A stretch of 64,000 nucleotides of DNA from Anaeramoeba flamelloides (Eukaryota; Metamonada; Anaeramoebidae): contig JANTQA010000070.1 in assembly GCA_027625915.1 (NCBI GenBank), forward strand, positions 8,437,001-8,501,000, read 5' to 3'. The stretch's first letter is position 1. Every line of letters begins with the position of its first letter. This document shows positions 12,257 through 23,878 of the stretch, piece after piece. Below the pieces are notes generated by a model. That model was not told where the DNA came from, did not search any database, and worked only from the letters and a program-made list of their open reading frames with translations. Both the position numbers and the translations under genes were made by a program.

Positions 12257-13685
12257 TTAAATAATTATTTGAAATTTAATAATCTTTGAAAGGTATTACA
12301 AATTAAAAGGAAAAATGAAAAGAAAAAAAAAATAAAAAAAAAGAAAAAAATGTATTTACAATCTTTGATAAATAGCCCTCAAGTGTATAGTTTTCATTCA
12401 CATTGGCCCAAACACCAAAATGGTCTGATTTTTCTAACAATTTTTTGAAAATCCTTTCTCTTTCTGTCTTTTCTTTTGGCGGAATGAAAAAAATGTCTTT
12501 TACTTCATCGTTCTGGTTCTGAAATACCAAACCAAAATCTTTTTCATTAATTGAAGAATCGATATTTTGGTAGTATTCAAACACTTGTTTGATACTATTC
12601 CGAGGTTCAAACGTTTGTAAATTAGTGGAAAATTTATTGGAGGTGTAGACCAATTCAATTTCAATTTTTTGAGGAGGTATTTTCCGAAATTGCAAAATCT
12701 TGTTATGGTATTTGTAAATTTTCTCGGATTGGCTTAAAAATTTCCCATCAAAATCCAAATGAGGGACATAATTAAAATGGGTTTTTGAGAGTTTGTGCAT
12801 TGCATAAGTGTTTAACTTTCTTGGAATTGGATTTGTAATCTCTTCAATTTCTGAACTGTCCAGGGAAAAGATATCTGAGCCTTCTTTTTCAGACGCGGTA
12901 CTGTTACTTTCACTCCAGGATGACAATAATATTTTTGTGTTTTGCTCAGAGTTTTGTGTTTGTACTTGTGTTTGTTTTTTCTTGTTTCTTTGTTCCATGG
13001 GATTGTCAATAACTTTTGAGTTTCGATTTGATTTCTTTTTTGATTTTGATGGTAGGATTGCGGATGTACCATCAAAAATCTCTTCCCATAAATCAGAATC
13101 ACCGTCGGAAGTATGAAAAGCTAACTCAGAATAGTCTGAAGTTATGCTATCAAAAACTAAATCCAAGTCTAATTCATCCATTTCATTATCATACACATCT
13201 CTATTTTCGTTTTCATTTTCATTTTCGTTTTCTTTTTCTTTTTCTTTTTCTTTTTCTTTTTCTTTTTCTTTTTCTTTTTCTTTTTCTTTTTCTTTTTCTT
13301 TTTCTTTTTCTTTTTCCTTTTCTTTTTCCTTTTCTTTTTCTTTTTCAGTCTCTTCAATTCTTGTTTTTTTTATTTCCTTATTTGTTTTGGAGTCTCTTTT
13401 TTTTTTGTTTTTTTTATTTGTTTTGTTCCTCTGCCTGTATTTTCCCTTTTGATCATTTTTCTTTTTTTTTTTTTTTTTTACGTTACAAATTTTCAAGTTC
13501 TTGAAATATTCAGCATTATTTGGAAATGTGTAGTTAAGTGCAAATACTCCAAATTCTTCTGACAAACTCGCTTTTTGTAATATTTCTCTCACTTTTGTTT
13601 TAAGAGGATCACATTCAAATTCTTGTTTTTGGATTGACAAATTCACAATACTGACAGATTTCTTTTGAAATAAAGAGAGGGACAT
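12257..13685 (-). CDS. Protein with talin/FERM F0-F1-like ubiquitin-fold segments and a long KE repeat
   Basis: The start at 13685 follows a stop-rich AT region and gives MSLSLFQKKSVSIVNLSIQ. Residues 6-55 (strands around SIVNLSIQKQEFECDP, helix KVREILQKA, EEFGVFAL) look like a talin F0-type ubiquitin fold. Residues about 70-115 are Lys-rich, followed by a run of more than 20 KE units and an EN run. An acidic linker (DNEMDELDLDLVFDSI) comes next. The C-terminal part has FDGKFLSQ, ILQFRKIPPQKIEIELVY, then KDFGLVFQNQND and DHFGVWANVNENYTLEGYL. This resembles the end of an F0, then an F1 unit. Exon 1 probably ends at 12360 (GTAAAT donor); a 76-bp intron leads to exon 12283-12257 (IIKFQIII, TAA), for about 450 residues. 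Unspliced, it would end in a Phe-rich tail. A membrane/cytoskeleton adaptor role is inference. Confidence 0.7.
13230..13352 (-). repeat. Hexanucleotide tract encoding poly(KE)
   Basis: On the plus strand this is a run of TTTTTC units, nearly uninterrupted, which reads GAAAAA (Glu-Lys) in the gene on the minus strand. It is a coding microsatellite and probably length-variable between strains. Confidence 0.85.
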
Positions 13686-14139
13686 TAATCAAATATTTTG
13701 AATTCAAAAAAGCAATAAAGTTAGAAAGGCATTGGTAAAAAAAACATTTAAAAGGAAAAAAATTACTTGTTCCATAACATTCAAACTGTGAGATAATTAA
13801 CAAAAAAATGGTAAAAAAATCCACTTATCTTGTTATTTTAAGGGGATTTACACCCAGAACGCTTCTTGTGTTTTCCATTTACTCAAACTTATTTTAAATA
13901 TTGTACTCCAATTTTGTCAGAATCTTTTTTTTTCATTTACATGATTTGCAATTTTCTCATATTTGGCAGATGAAAAATCTACTAAATGATCTCGAAAATC
14001 TAATAATTATCAGTAATCGATTTAGTAATGAACTCTTTTTGATTTAGATCAAGTGTTGTTTCTGTGGTCTCAAATTAAAAGGTATAAATGAGAAAACAAC
14101 AAATTTATTATCTTTTTTAAAAAATAATTTGGAAATCTT
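13686..14139. other. 5' flank, no supported gene
   Basis: AT-rich promoter-side DNA of the KE-repeat gene. No distinct element was recognised before the TTAA at 14140. Confidence 0.5.
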
Positions 14140-15818
14140 TTAAGGTTCACAATCCCTGAAATTTGAAATAGGATTATCTTACGATAGGTTGTGGAAACTT
14201 GTTAATTTGGGTTCTTGACTGATGGGTTTTGGACTTGGTATGGGTTTTAGTGGTTGTCCAAAAAAGAACAGTTTTTTACAATTCATTTTTTTTTTCCCGA
14301 AATCCGAATTGAAGATTGTAAGACAAATAAATTGGTAGGTGTTTAAAAAAATGCAATGGGTGGGTTGTAGAATAAAATTTTGATTTAACTTTGGCGTTAT
14401 TTGGGGCTTTTAAAATATTTATTATTTTTGTTTTACAAAAATTGAGCATAAGCAAATTAATCTTTCAATTTTGATATATCCAAAAGTCACAATTCATTCT
14501 TCCGGACTATTTTTTGGATTTAACAAATAGTAATAACACCCATCAATCAGAAATCATTTAAAATGTGAACTCAAGATCTTCAAAATGTTCTCCAATTCAT
14601 ATCTTAATTGAATGTTTTTAGAATTTTTTGAAATGAAAAAAATTTTGGATATGTAAACTCGAAAAGCTTGCTCCGAAACATAAAAATAGATTGAAAAATA
14701 ACTAAGTTTTTTACAACCTCAAAACTATGACAATTATTTTCAATAAAAAACTCTAACTTTAAAAAATCTCTTTGTTTATGAATTTTGATCATTGATTTAC
14801 ATGTATTGTTTTAATTTTTTCTGAAAATCAGATTAATTCCAACTATACTGTTGTTGTTTTGTCTTAATATTTTTTTGAATTTTGATTCTTTTTTTTTCCC
14901 ATATTGAAGTTCACAACAAAAATTTTAAGAGACTATTGCCTTGATTTGATTTTTTTGAAATGAAAGGATCCTTCAAAACCTACAAAATCTTGTTTATTTT
15001 AATGTGATTTTTTTAGTTTATATTGTTTCTCTCAAAAACTATTTGTTTGTATCAAGAAAAATTGTTCCAAGGATCTGCGGGAAATATTTTTAGGAATTTT
15101 GGTCAACGATCTTACAGAAAATTAATTGGGAAAACTAGTCACTTTTTGCGATTAAGAAAAAAAATCAATGTCTTGTTAGAGAAAAAAAAATAATCTTTTT
15201 TGGGATAAGGTATTTTTGTAGATTCAATACAATACCAAACCCATTCTCATTCCTTCAAAAAATATCTTTAAAGGAAATATCAAATCATTAGTCGTTAAAA
15301 AATACAAATTTACTGTATTTTATCGTTTAGAACAAATTATAAAATGCTCTTAAGTTTCTTCTTTAGAATATTATAGAACAATTTTTAAACCCCTGAGATC
15401 TTTTCAAGAATTTTCTAGGTTATAAATGGTAATTTATTCAAAAAGTAGATTTTTACAGATCCTCTTTTTGATTTTTCGATATGATAACAGACAATTTTTA
15501 GAAAAATTTGATATTTTTTAGTTGATAGATCTAACTTGTCAAAAATTTGTGAGATTTACCAACCCAAAATAATTATTAAAGAACTTAGACACTATTTTTC
15601 AATTTGAGAGGTAGTTTTTGAATATATCTATTTCGATTAATCTTACACTCTCCAATTCGAATCACGGAAAAAATAAATGAATTGTAAAAAAATGTTCTTG
15701 TAAACAACCATTAAAACCCATACTAAATCCAAAACCGATTAGATTAAGAACCCAAATTAACAACCAACCACATCCTAGACAAGAATTTTTTTAAAATTTC
15801 AGGGATTGTAAACCTTAA
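14140..15818. mobile_element. Family D: TTAA-flanked element with long terminal inverted repeats
   Basis: The left end reads TTAA then GGTTCACAATCCCTGAAATT (from 14144). The right end reads AATTTCAGGGATTGTAAACC followed by TTAA (15815-15818). The arms stay recognisable for about 220 bp inward, including TTGGACTTGGTATGGGTTTT on the left, its inverse on the right, and a shared GTTGT...TTTTTTACAATTCATT block. The interior of about 1.2 kb has no coding frame of note (14604-14792 minus is AT-rich noise), so it is non-autonomous or decayed. TTAA at both edges is what piggyBac-type elements leave, but TTAA could also be part of the terminal repeat. Solo ends lie at 22690-22836 and 59490-59598. Confidence 0.7.
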
Positions 15819-17639
15819 TAAATACGTTAAACTGAAAACAATCTTTGAGTTAAGTAAATATTACATTCAAAAAAAAAAATTATCACATCTTGGAATTGAA
15901 AAAAGAAGTAAAAATCTGAGTATTATATTATAAACTTATTTTTAAAGACACCTTTCCAAAATTCATTATTGTTTTTAAAAGTTTGATCCATTTTTTCTCA
16001 TTTTTTAAAAGTTTAATTCCAACCTATTTCAAATTATTTCAAAAAAATTATTTTCTTTGAAGAAGAAAGAAATATTATTTTCTATGTTGGAAATTTAGAA
16101 TAATGTACTTTGAAAATGAAACCACCAAGTTCTAAATTTCCAATAAAAAAATCTTCTTAATTTCAAAAAAAATCCAATAAATATTTTAAACTTTAAAAAA
16201 ATATAATTTGGTTATTCAAAGATAAGTTCAAAACAAGTTTTTCTTTTTGTTTAACGAAAAAAAAAAAATAATAATAAAATAATAAAAAAATTATACCAAA
16301 ATATTTTATTAAAACCTCGGAAATTTAACTTATATCCTAAATAAATTACTTTTTAATAAGATTATTTATAATTAATAAAACATTAATAACACCTTCTCAA
16401 TCCTTTTAATATTATATTACTAGCCTGAAGATTAAATGTATCAATAGATTTTATTATTATTTATAATTTTTTTAAAAATTTCGAAACAAATAAACCGAAT
16501 GTAAATTAATAATTCTAATAATGAAACACATATTAAGAGATATTTCTAAATTATTTATTTTAATTTTTATAGTTCCTTTTTTATAATCCGAAAGTTGAAA
16601 AAAAAAAATATTACATTATCTTTCAAATTTCTGGAAATGTAATTAATTATAAGCAATAAAATTAAAGAACTTTTTTAAAAAATTTACTTGATCTTCGGGA
16701 ATTCATTATTTAATTTACTTTTCTTATATTTTTAAAAATAATAGTAAAATTCCAAGGATATTTATTTAAGCAAACTCAAATAATGATTAAAAGTGAGATT
16801 TTACCAAAATAAAAATGTTTGAAAATTTTTTCTTTGAGGTTTCGATACAATAATTCAAATCAAAAAAATCAGATCTTTTAACTAGATAAATAGTTGGGAA
16901 AAAAAGAAATCTTTAAGAAAAGAACACATTTCTCTAATATTGATAAATGAGTTTTCTTATATGATTTCATAGATCCTTGTGAAAATAATCAAACTTATAA
17001 CTTTGGAAAAAACAAATAAGATTTATTGACCCTTAAAATGATTAATTTCTACCAGAGAGGGATTTTATAGCAGAATGCTTATGAACTAAACTAAATTCCA
17101 AAAAATTGGACACAGTTTAAACAGTTGAAAGAATTGCAAATCTACACTTTAAATTCATTTTGGGAATATAATTTTAATTTTCACAATAATTTCATTTTTT
17201 GTCTTTTTTGATTTGTTTTCATTTCCTTTTTTCCAGTTACGTAATCTGTTTCGTTAGACCCGTAATTTTTTTTTGAATGGTTGGTAAAAGGTTAATGTTG
17301 AGTTTGTTTAATAAAAAAATCACATACAATTGGTTGATGGTATCTTATCATTTGATCGATCAACAATTGTCGGTGCAATTTCAACATATTTACCAATATA
17401 TTTTTTGTTTCGCTCGTTTCCTTATTTTGGGCACACCAATTTTCTTTTTAAGTTTGATATTTTTTTCTTTTATTTGGATTAAAATGATTACTTATTAAAA
17501 CATATATACTGGGTATTTAAATGCGGTATTATATTACGTTTGGAAAAATACAATAAATTGAGTGTTTTTTTTTTTGCCAATTTTTGATTTTGGGTGTGTC
17601 CAAATTTTTGGTATGGGGTCTAGTTCTAAAAAAAAAAGC
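15819..17639. other. Intergenic, no supported gene
   Basis: AT-rich. A 73-codon frame at 17277-17498 (+) is hydrophobic, but no family is recognised, there is no exon partner, and it begins in low-complexity sequence. Confidence 0.45.
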
Positions 17640-17950
17640 TAAGCCCGGTTTTTACTTGAGAACTTGAATAGAACTTGGAAATGAAAAGCCAAATTAATTA
17701 ATAGAATAAACAAATTAACTTTGAATAAGAATTCATTATATTATTTTCAAGTAAATCAAGAAAAACAATAAAAATCGCCTTGAATAAAAAAAATTATTGG
17801 TGTAGTTTTGGAGATCTCAAAAATAGTCAATTTTTGGGAAAAAATTTTAATTCTATAATAATCAAAGAAAATCTGTTAACTACAAGAGTTTTTTAAATAA
17901 AGACTTAATGTGTTGAATCCTACATTTTGTCTTTAGTTTATTATAGTTTC
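17640..17950 (+). repeat. Dispersed repeat shared with 4835-5150
   Basis: About 300 bp aligned by eye with the 4.8-5.15 kb region, same orientation. Matched blocks include GGAGATCTCAAAAATAGTCA and ATCAAAGAAAAT, plus similar CATTTNGTCTTTA-like ends. The function is unknown. Confidence 0.55.
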
Positions 17951-18604
17951 TTCTTTTATTTTGTTGATGTTACTTTGAATTTTTCAGTTTCAATTTATTT
18001 CCAATTTAAAAAGATATTTTACTTTTTTACCCAAATGGCCCAGTTCATAAATTTTTTGTTATTTGATTCCTTCAAAATTGAAATCCTTTAGATCTTTTCC
18101 ATTATTCATTTTAATTTTTTTTCTATCGAAATAACCTTATTTTAACAATACCATTTTTAGATAGTAGTGTGTGTCTTAAAGTAAGAAGGAAAAAGATCAT
18201 TATCATGACTGAAGAGTTTTAAAAAAAGATAATTATTATGGTCTCTTCAATTATACATATTAGAAGATACTTTTGAAACAAATTACATTTTAGTATTGAA
18301 GTGTTTATATTCGAGAATTTTTAAACCCTGTTAACTTATTTGAGTATTGATACCTTAAATTATTTAATTATTGATTAGAAATCGATAAGAAGTAAAAACA
18401 CAAAAAAAAGTAACCAAACATTTCACGAATCCAAGAAAGCATCAATTTGTGTCAAAGGAATGTAAATTATTCTTCTTCTTTGATTAGTATTCTGTTCGTA
18501 CCTCTGTGTAAAAATTGAAAGACAGTAAATCATTTTTTTAATATTTTTCTTCTTTCAAAAACAGAAAAAACAAATTTCAATAATTCAAAATAAAACAATA
18601 AACA
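17951..18604. other. 5' flank of the coiled-coil gene
   Basis: AT-rich. A block near 18030-18046 (ACCCAAATGGCCCAGTT) resembles the terminal motif of families B and C, which suggests an old fragment. No gene was seen. Confidence 0.45.
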
Positions 18605-19390
18605 ATGATCAAACAGAGCGTATATGAAGCAGCAACAAACTTACAAAAATATGAACTTCTTCAGTGGCGTCAGGTGAATCGAACAACCTTGCAGTTAGGG
18701 GAAAAGGTTAGTTGTGTTGATCAAAATTTAAAATTACTACGAAGCCAAACAAATCAAAAGACTAATGATTGGAATGATTTTAATTTTGAACTCGAAGAAT
18801 TGTCCAAATTCAACAAAAGATTGGAAAGGTGTACTTTGCTGTTTAAGAATGTATTAAAAAAAGCCAACTACTTGGAAAATATTTTCCAAGAAATCGAAAA
18901 AGATGATTATTTGCTTCAAACAAAACAAAAGAAAAAAAAATCCAAGCAAAACATTAAATTAATAAAGTCTGAAAATAAATTGGGTCAACCAAAAAGAAAT
19001 AAAAATAAAATAGAAAGCACCACCAACAAAACAACAAACCCAAAAAAAAAAAAAAAAAAAAAAGAAGTCAGTAGAAGAAAAAAAAAAAAAACTGAAAATC
19101 AAAGCTTACTTAAGCAACAAAAGAAACAACGACCAACAAAAAAAGAAGAAAGAAACACTGATCAAAATTTAAAAAAAAAAGAAAAGAAAAAACAAATTTC
19201 TGGCAAGGAAAGTGAAAAAAAATCTTCAAAAAAGAATGACAAAAAGAAAAAATTACAAGAAATTGAAGACTTACAAAAAAAAATTGAAATGTTAAAACAA
19301 ACTCTTAAAAATTCTTCTGATGATGAGGAGATTGAAGAAGTTGTAAAAAATGAAGAGAACCAAGCAAAGGAAAAAGATGAAGATAAATAA
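18605..19390 (+). CDS. Coiled-coil protein with Lys-rich C-terminal tail
   Basis: This is a single-exon frame of 261 codons. The start ATG lies in an AACAATG context after an A-rich leader. Residues 1-100 are predicted helical with heptad-like spacing: YEAATNLQKYELLQWRQV, KVSCVDQNLKLLRSQ, then FNFELEELSKFNKRLERC and LLFKNVLKKANYLENIFQEI. Residues 105-225 are a very basic Lys/Asn/Gln tract, and the end is a short coiled coil (EIEDLQKKIEMLKQTLK) with an acidic tail. The N-terminal helix pair has the length and feel of small BLOC-1/BORC-type or snapin-like subunits, but no signature allows a firm call. The basic tract could bind nucleic acid or microtubules. I do not assign a function. Confidence 0.65.
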   Translation: MIKQSVYEAATNLQKYELLQWRQVNRTTLQLGEKVSCVDQNLKLLRSQTNQKTNDWNDFNFELEELSKFNKRLERCTLLFKNVLKKANYLENIFQEIEKDDYLLQTKQKKKKSKQNIKLIKSENKLGQPKRNKNKIESTTNKTTNPKKKKKKKEVSRRKKKKTENQSLLKQQKKQRPTKKEERNTDQNLKKKEKKKQISGKESEKKSSKKNDKKKKLQEIEDLQKKIEMLKQTLKNSSDDEEIEEVVKNEENQAKEKDEDK

Positions 19391-20126
19391 TATAAGGTAT
19401 CCCTTAAATAATGGGTTACTGTACTTTTGGAGGAGGGTAGGTATATTTTAAAACCTTTGAGTGCCTGAGTGCATTTGTAATTGAATTGGTAAAAATCATT
19501 TTTTTTTACTTGATAAATGAATGTTTAAATAAAAGAGGGGGGTAGGCTGTGTCTGGGGATTCTAAATTTAAATACCAATTAAAAAAATTGAAATCAAGAT
19601 AATTAAAACATTTATCAAGAAAAAATATAATAAAATTAAATTTATTTATTGATCTTTTATCTAATATTTGATATAATTACTTGGTTATTTGTAACTCAAT
19701 TTTATTTTTAAATTCTGGGCGGGAAAATGTTTATTCTCAAAATAATTGTGCAATAACTTAAATTTTAATTTTGAATGGATTTTCAAAAAGAATTTCAATT
19801 CATTTTGATATTTATTCATCTAATTTAGATTTGGTGAAAGAAAAATACAATATTTTTATAATTCATTTATAGATTTATAGGATGAATTTGTTGGGGTCTC
19901 AAAAAATTAATTTTCAATTAAATACTAAAGATCCAAAATATTTCTAAATTTTTATTTTTATTTTTTGAACGAGATTATCTTTAAATTTAAGTTAAATATT
20001 TATGTAGTTATTTTTTTGGTTTCGAGAATTCAATCCCTTTACTTTGATCTTTGTCGTAGTATTTTTTATTGTACTTTACTTGATACCAATCTTGAAATTT
20101 AGCTTTTATATATTTACTCATAATAT
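19391..20126. other. Intergenic, no supported gene
   Basis: The 3' flank of the coiled-coil gene. AT-rich, nothing recognised. Confidence 0.5.
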
Positions 20127-20329
20127 TACAGCCAGTTCCACTTTTAAGGTATAAACTTTTAAAGAAATTTAAGGCACAAAAAAATCTCAAATTAAGGCAC
20201 AAAATTTCTAATTTTTTTTTTTTTACAATTTATTTTACTAGAATCTGAATTATTTACCTTAATTTGAGATTTTTATGGTGCCTTAAATTTCGCTGAAGTT
20301 TGTACCTTAAAATTGGAACTGACTTTGTA
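20127..20329. mobile_element. Family A foldback MITE, copy 1
   Basis: About 203 bp, from TA-CAGCCAGTTCCACTTTTA to the inverse GGAACTGACTTTGTA. Each arm carries the characteristic AAGGCACAAA...TCTCAAATTAAGGCAC blocks, so nearly the whole element folds on itself. It is somewhat diverged from the copies at 33486, 47899 and 48259. Confidence 0.85.
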
Positions 20330-21952
20330 TTATTTATTTGATTCAAAATAATAAAGGGGGAATGATGAATCAATGTATATAAATAATCAAAATCCAATTC
20401 AAATCAGTAGTTTAAATCAAACTATTTAATAAATTTACCTTTTAAAACATCAGTCTAGTACCCCATAGAACCTAAAATATATTAATTGCTTTCGAAACAA
20501 AAATTTTAAATTGAATTTTATCAAAGGATTATAAGATATAGAAAATAGAAACAATTATCTTAGAAAAAAAAATATTTAATTAAAAATTGTATATTTATAT
20601 AAATAAAAAAAATAACTTGAAAAAAAAATTTGAACCTTGGGTATTTTTTTTTTTGATTTTAGTGATTATATTATTTTTCAATTGAAAATTTGTCTACAAA
20701 AAATTTTCGTTTTTTTTGAAAAGTTAGTAGACTCATCAAAAACTTCTGAGTTTTTATGATTAAAACACATCATACTTTACGATAAATTTTTATTTTGGGT
20801 TCCTTGTAACCCCAAAAGGGCCTAATATACTTTAATAAATAAATTATTCATTACAAAAGATATTTTAACATTACATAGATAAATTAATATAATTTTTGAT
20901 TACTCTCCAATAGCATTATTTATATTTGATTCTAAATAAATTAAAAAATAAAAAAAATCTCGTAAAAAATTTAAAAAAAAAATACTATTTTTTTTCATAA
21001 AGTAAAATTTAATAGTTTTTTCAATAAGTTTTTTTTTCAAGTTTAACTGATTTGGTAAATAGTTCGGAGTCAGCTTAATAATTGATTTTTAGTTTACTTT
21101 TTACAATTTTTTAATTTATTAGTTTTTAAAATCAAGACATAAAATAAAAAAATATTATTGAATAAGAGTCCAGAGGTCGTAAATTATTTCCCCGGATCTT
21201 TATTAATTTAGATTGATAACTTCCATTTATTCAAATATTTTTTGAAATTTTTACAAATAATTAAATTCAAGAATCAAATTAATTGGTTTCGAAAATTATT
21301 TTATTATCTCTGAATAATATTCAAAACTTATTTTTATTTTTTTTTTTTAAATTTTGACTGATAGTTTTATCTAGTAAAAAGGTTTAAATTTGTTTAATTC
21401 CAATGTAATAAATAAAATTATTTTAAAATTTTTTTTTTTTGTTTTTTCAAGTATTTTCTATTGTTTAAATAAAACTTTTAGAAAATTAAACAATTTAAAA
21501 TTTTCATTTTGATCTGAAAAAATGAATTTAATTTTTCTCTTGATTTATTATTTATTGAATTTTTATCTAATAAAAAACTGAAAATTTCTTTATAATATAT
21601 TTTTTATTTATTTTTTTTATCATAAAATAAACAACATTATTTGATTATTACTATTAATCAATCCATGAATTAAGTTTTTAATTACTATTATCTTCATAAA
21701 ATTTCTTATTTCAAAAATTAAAAAAAAATAAAAATCTTTTAAGAAATGGACAAAGGAATCATTATTGCTTTTGTTTATAATATCATAAAAAAAATACACT
21801 AGCTAACTACTTTATCTTTCAATTATTTTGACATTTTATTATAATCCAAATCTGGATTAAAGACAAATAATAATATAAATATATTAGTATATCAATATCA
21901 TTTTAAATCTTTTATTTTAAACTTGACGAAATTTAGGCAAATCCAAGGTGAT

Positions 21953-21993
<41 letters not shown>

Positions 21994-22689
21994 AATCTAA
22001 ATTTCCTAAATAGGGGCAGATTTTTTATCAGAAAAAAAAATATTTAATTGTTTTTTTTTTCGATAAAAAATGTATTGTAATAAATTTTTGAGAGGTAATA
22101 ACCAATATAATTTAAGAAAAAAAATATATAGTGAAATCATTTTATTTTTTGAATAAAAAGAAAAAAATAACAAATAATAAAAAAGTTTGCATATAATTTT
22201 GAAATTTGGATTATATATAATTATACAAATAAATTGTTATCTCTTCAAAATATGATTTTTGAAAAGTTAAAAATTAAAATACAATATATTACAAATGGAA
22301 ATTTTTAGACTATTTCTTTTTTTTCAGCTACTAACAAAATCAAATAAAAAAAATAAAATATTTTTTTCATTACTTTAATTTTATATTTAATTTATTTTTT
22401 GTATTTTTCAATCATGTAAAATTTTTTAATTTTTGAAATATAAATAACTCTCAAAATTAAACGAATTTTTCAAAAAAATCTTTTGGACACTCGGCCTCAA
22501 CGGAAGATCACTGTTTTTTTTTTGTAAGTTTTCATTTTGAAAATTTTCTACTCTTTAATTAAAACAAATTTATTTTTTAAGTTTTTTTTCATCAATTTTT
22601 TTTTTCTTTTTTCGTCATTGACATATCCCAAAAATAGTTGTATACTTGTAAAAAAAACTAGTTTTAGGAATTACTATCTGAATTATTAT
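20330..22689. other. Long AT-only stretch with (TA)n microsatellite
   Basis: No gene. A (TA)n run of about 31 bp sits at 21959-21989. Composition is almost entirely A/T, lower in G+C than the gene-bearing segments. Confidence 0.55.
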
Positions 22690-22836
22690 AAGAGTCCAAT
22701 TTAAAAAAGAAAAAAAATAAACAGCTATTAAAACCCATACCTGGTCCAATATCGATCAGGTAATAATTAAAATAACAAGTTGCCACACCTAATAAAAGAT
22801 AATCTTTTATCAAATTTCAGGTATCCTAAACCTTAA
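22690..22836. mobile_element. Family D solo right end
   Basis: The stretch AAAACCCATACCTGGTCCAA ... AAATTTCAGGTATCCTAAACC followed by TTAA (22833-22836) matches the right arm of the 14140-15818 element. I did not find a matching left arm upstream, so this is a solo terminal repeat or a truncated copy. Confidence 0.6.
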
Positions 22837-23043
22837 ACAGAAAATGAATATTAAAGGGATATATCTTTGATAATTAAGAAACTTGAATTGATATAAACTT
22901 GTGGGATCTTTCATAATTTAACCCCACTCCTAAGTAACAAACAAGCTTGAATTATTGTATAGCATCATTTGTTTCAGTTTGCAAAAGTAGTGGTTTTCAT
23001 TTTTTGACTTTTTTGTTTCTCAATTATTATTGTTTATCAAACT

Positions 23044-23878
23044 ATGACAGAATTAGGAAAAATTAAACTTGTTTCATCTGATAGTCAAGAATTTGAAGTT
23101 GACAAAGAAGTTGCAGCTATGTCACAAACCATTAAAAATCTTCTTGAAGGTAATATTTCGATCTTTGTTTTTTTTTTCAAAAAACAAAAAACAAAAAATA
23201 AAAAACCAAATAAAAAAATCCAAAACCAAAGACCAAACCTTCCGTTACCCACATTCAATCCATTGGCATTTTGATTTCTTTTTTAATTTCCATTTTTAAA
23301 ACTTTCCGAACCTACTCAAAAACACAACAAAAGCAATTGAAGATGAAAACACAGCAATCCCAATTGAAAATGTAAAAGGGGAGATCTTGGAAAGGGTAAT
23401 TCATTATTGTGAACACCACTACAACCATCCTTCTCCAAAGAACCTAACAGAAAACGAAAATGAATACGAAAGAAGAACTGATGACATCGAGCCCTGGGAT
23501 CAAACTTTTTGTAATGTTGAACAGCCTATTCTATTTGAGCTTATTCTTGTAAATATTTTTTTTATTTATTTTGCAAATCTCTTTTTTCAAACCAAATCTC
23601 CAAATATTCAAATATCCGGACTTTTAATGCCTATTTCCCTTATTACAAAACCAATTCTTTGGTTTTTTGCTTTTGTTTGCTCATAATTACTTTAGGCCGC
23701 TAATTATTTGGATATAAAGCCACTTCTTGATGTTTGTTGTAAAACTGTTGCAAATTTAATTAAAGAATGCAGATCACCAGAAGAAATTAGAAAAAGATTC
23801 AAAATCAAAAACGATTTCACAAAGGAAGAAGAAGAAGAAATTAGAAAAGAAAATGCTTGGTGTTTAGATGAGAAATAA
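23044..23878 (+). CDS. SKP1: Skp1, SCF ubiquitin-ligase adaptor, three exons
   Basis: Exons 23044-23149, 23334-23548 and 23696-23878 (donors GTAATA and GTAAAT, acceptors AAAAG and TTTAG) give 167 residues, close to the usual 160-165. The POZ fold opens with [20 protein letters not shown] and continues through [20 protein letters not shown]. The F-box-binding half is near-canonical: [58 protein letters not shown]. Skp1 links F-box substrate receptors to cullin-1 and Rbx1 in the cytosol and nucleus. The residue that is Pro143 in Dictyostelium Skp1 (NDFTPEEE) is Lys here (NDFTKEEE), so the oxygen-dependent hydroxylation and glycosylation site is absent. The start is fixed by the first ATG before the conserved strand. 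Confidence 0.96.

Noticed and set aside
13016-13504. Plus-strand frames of 102-162 codons rich in Phe/Leu/Ser
   Set aside because: They are the reverse of the KE-repeat tract of the minus-strand gene; no independent evidence.
17277-17498. Plus-strand 73-codon hydrophobic frame
   Set aside because: No domain, no homologue recognised, borders in T-rich DNA; probably chance.
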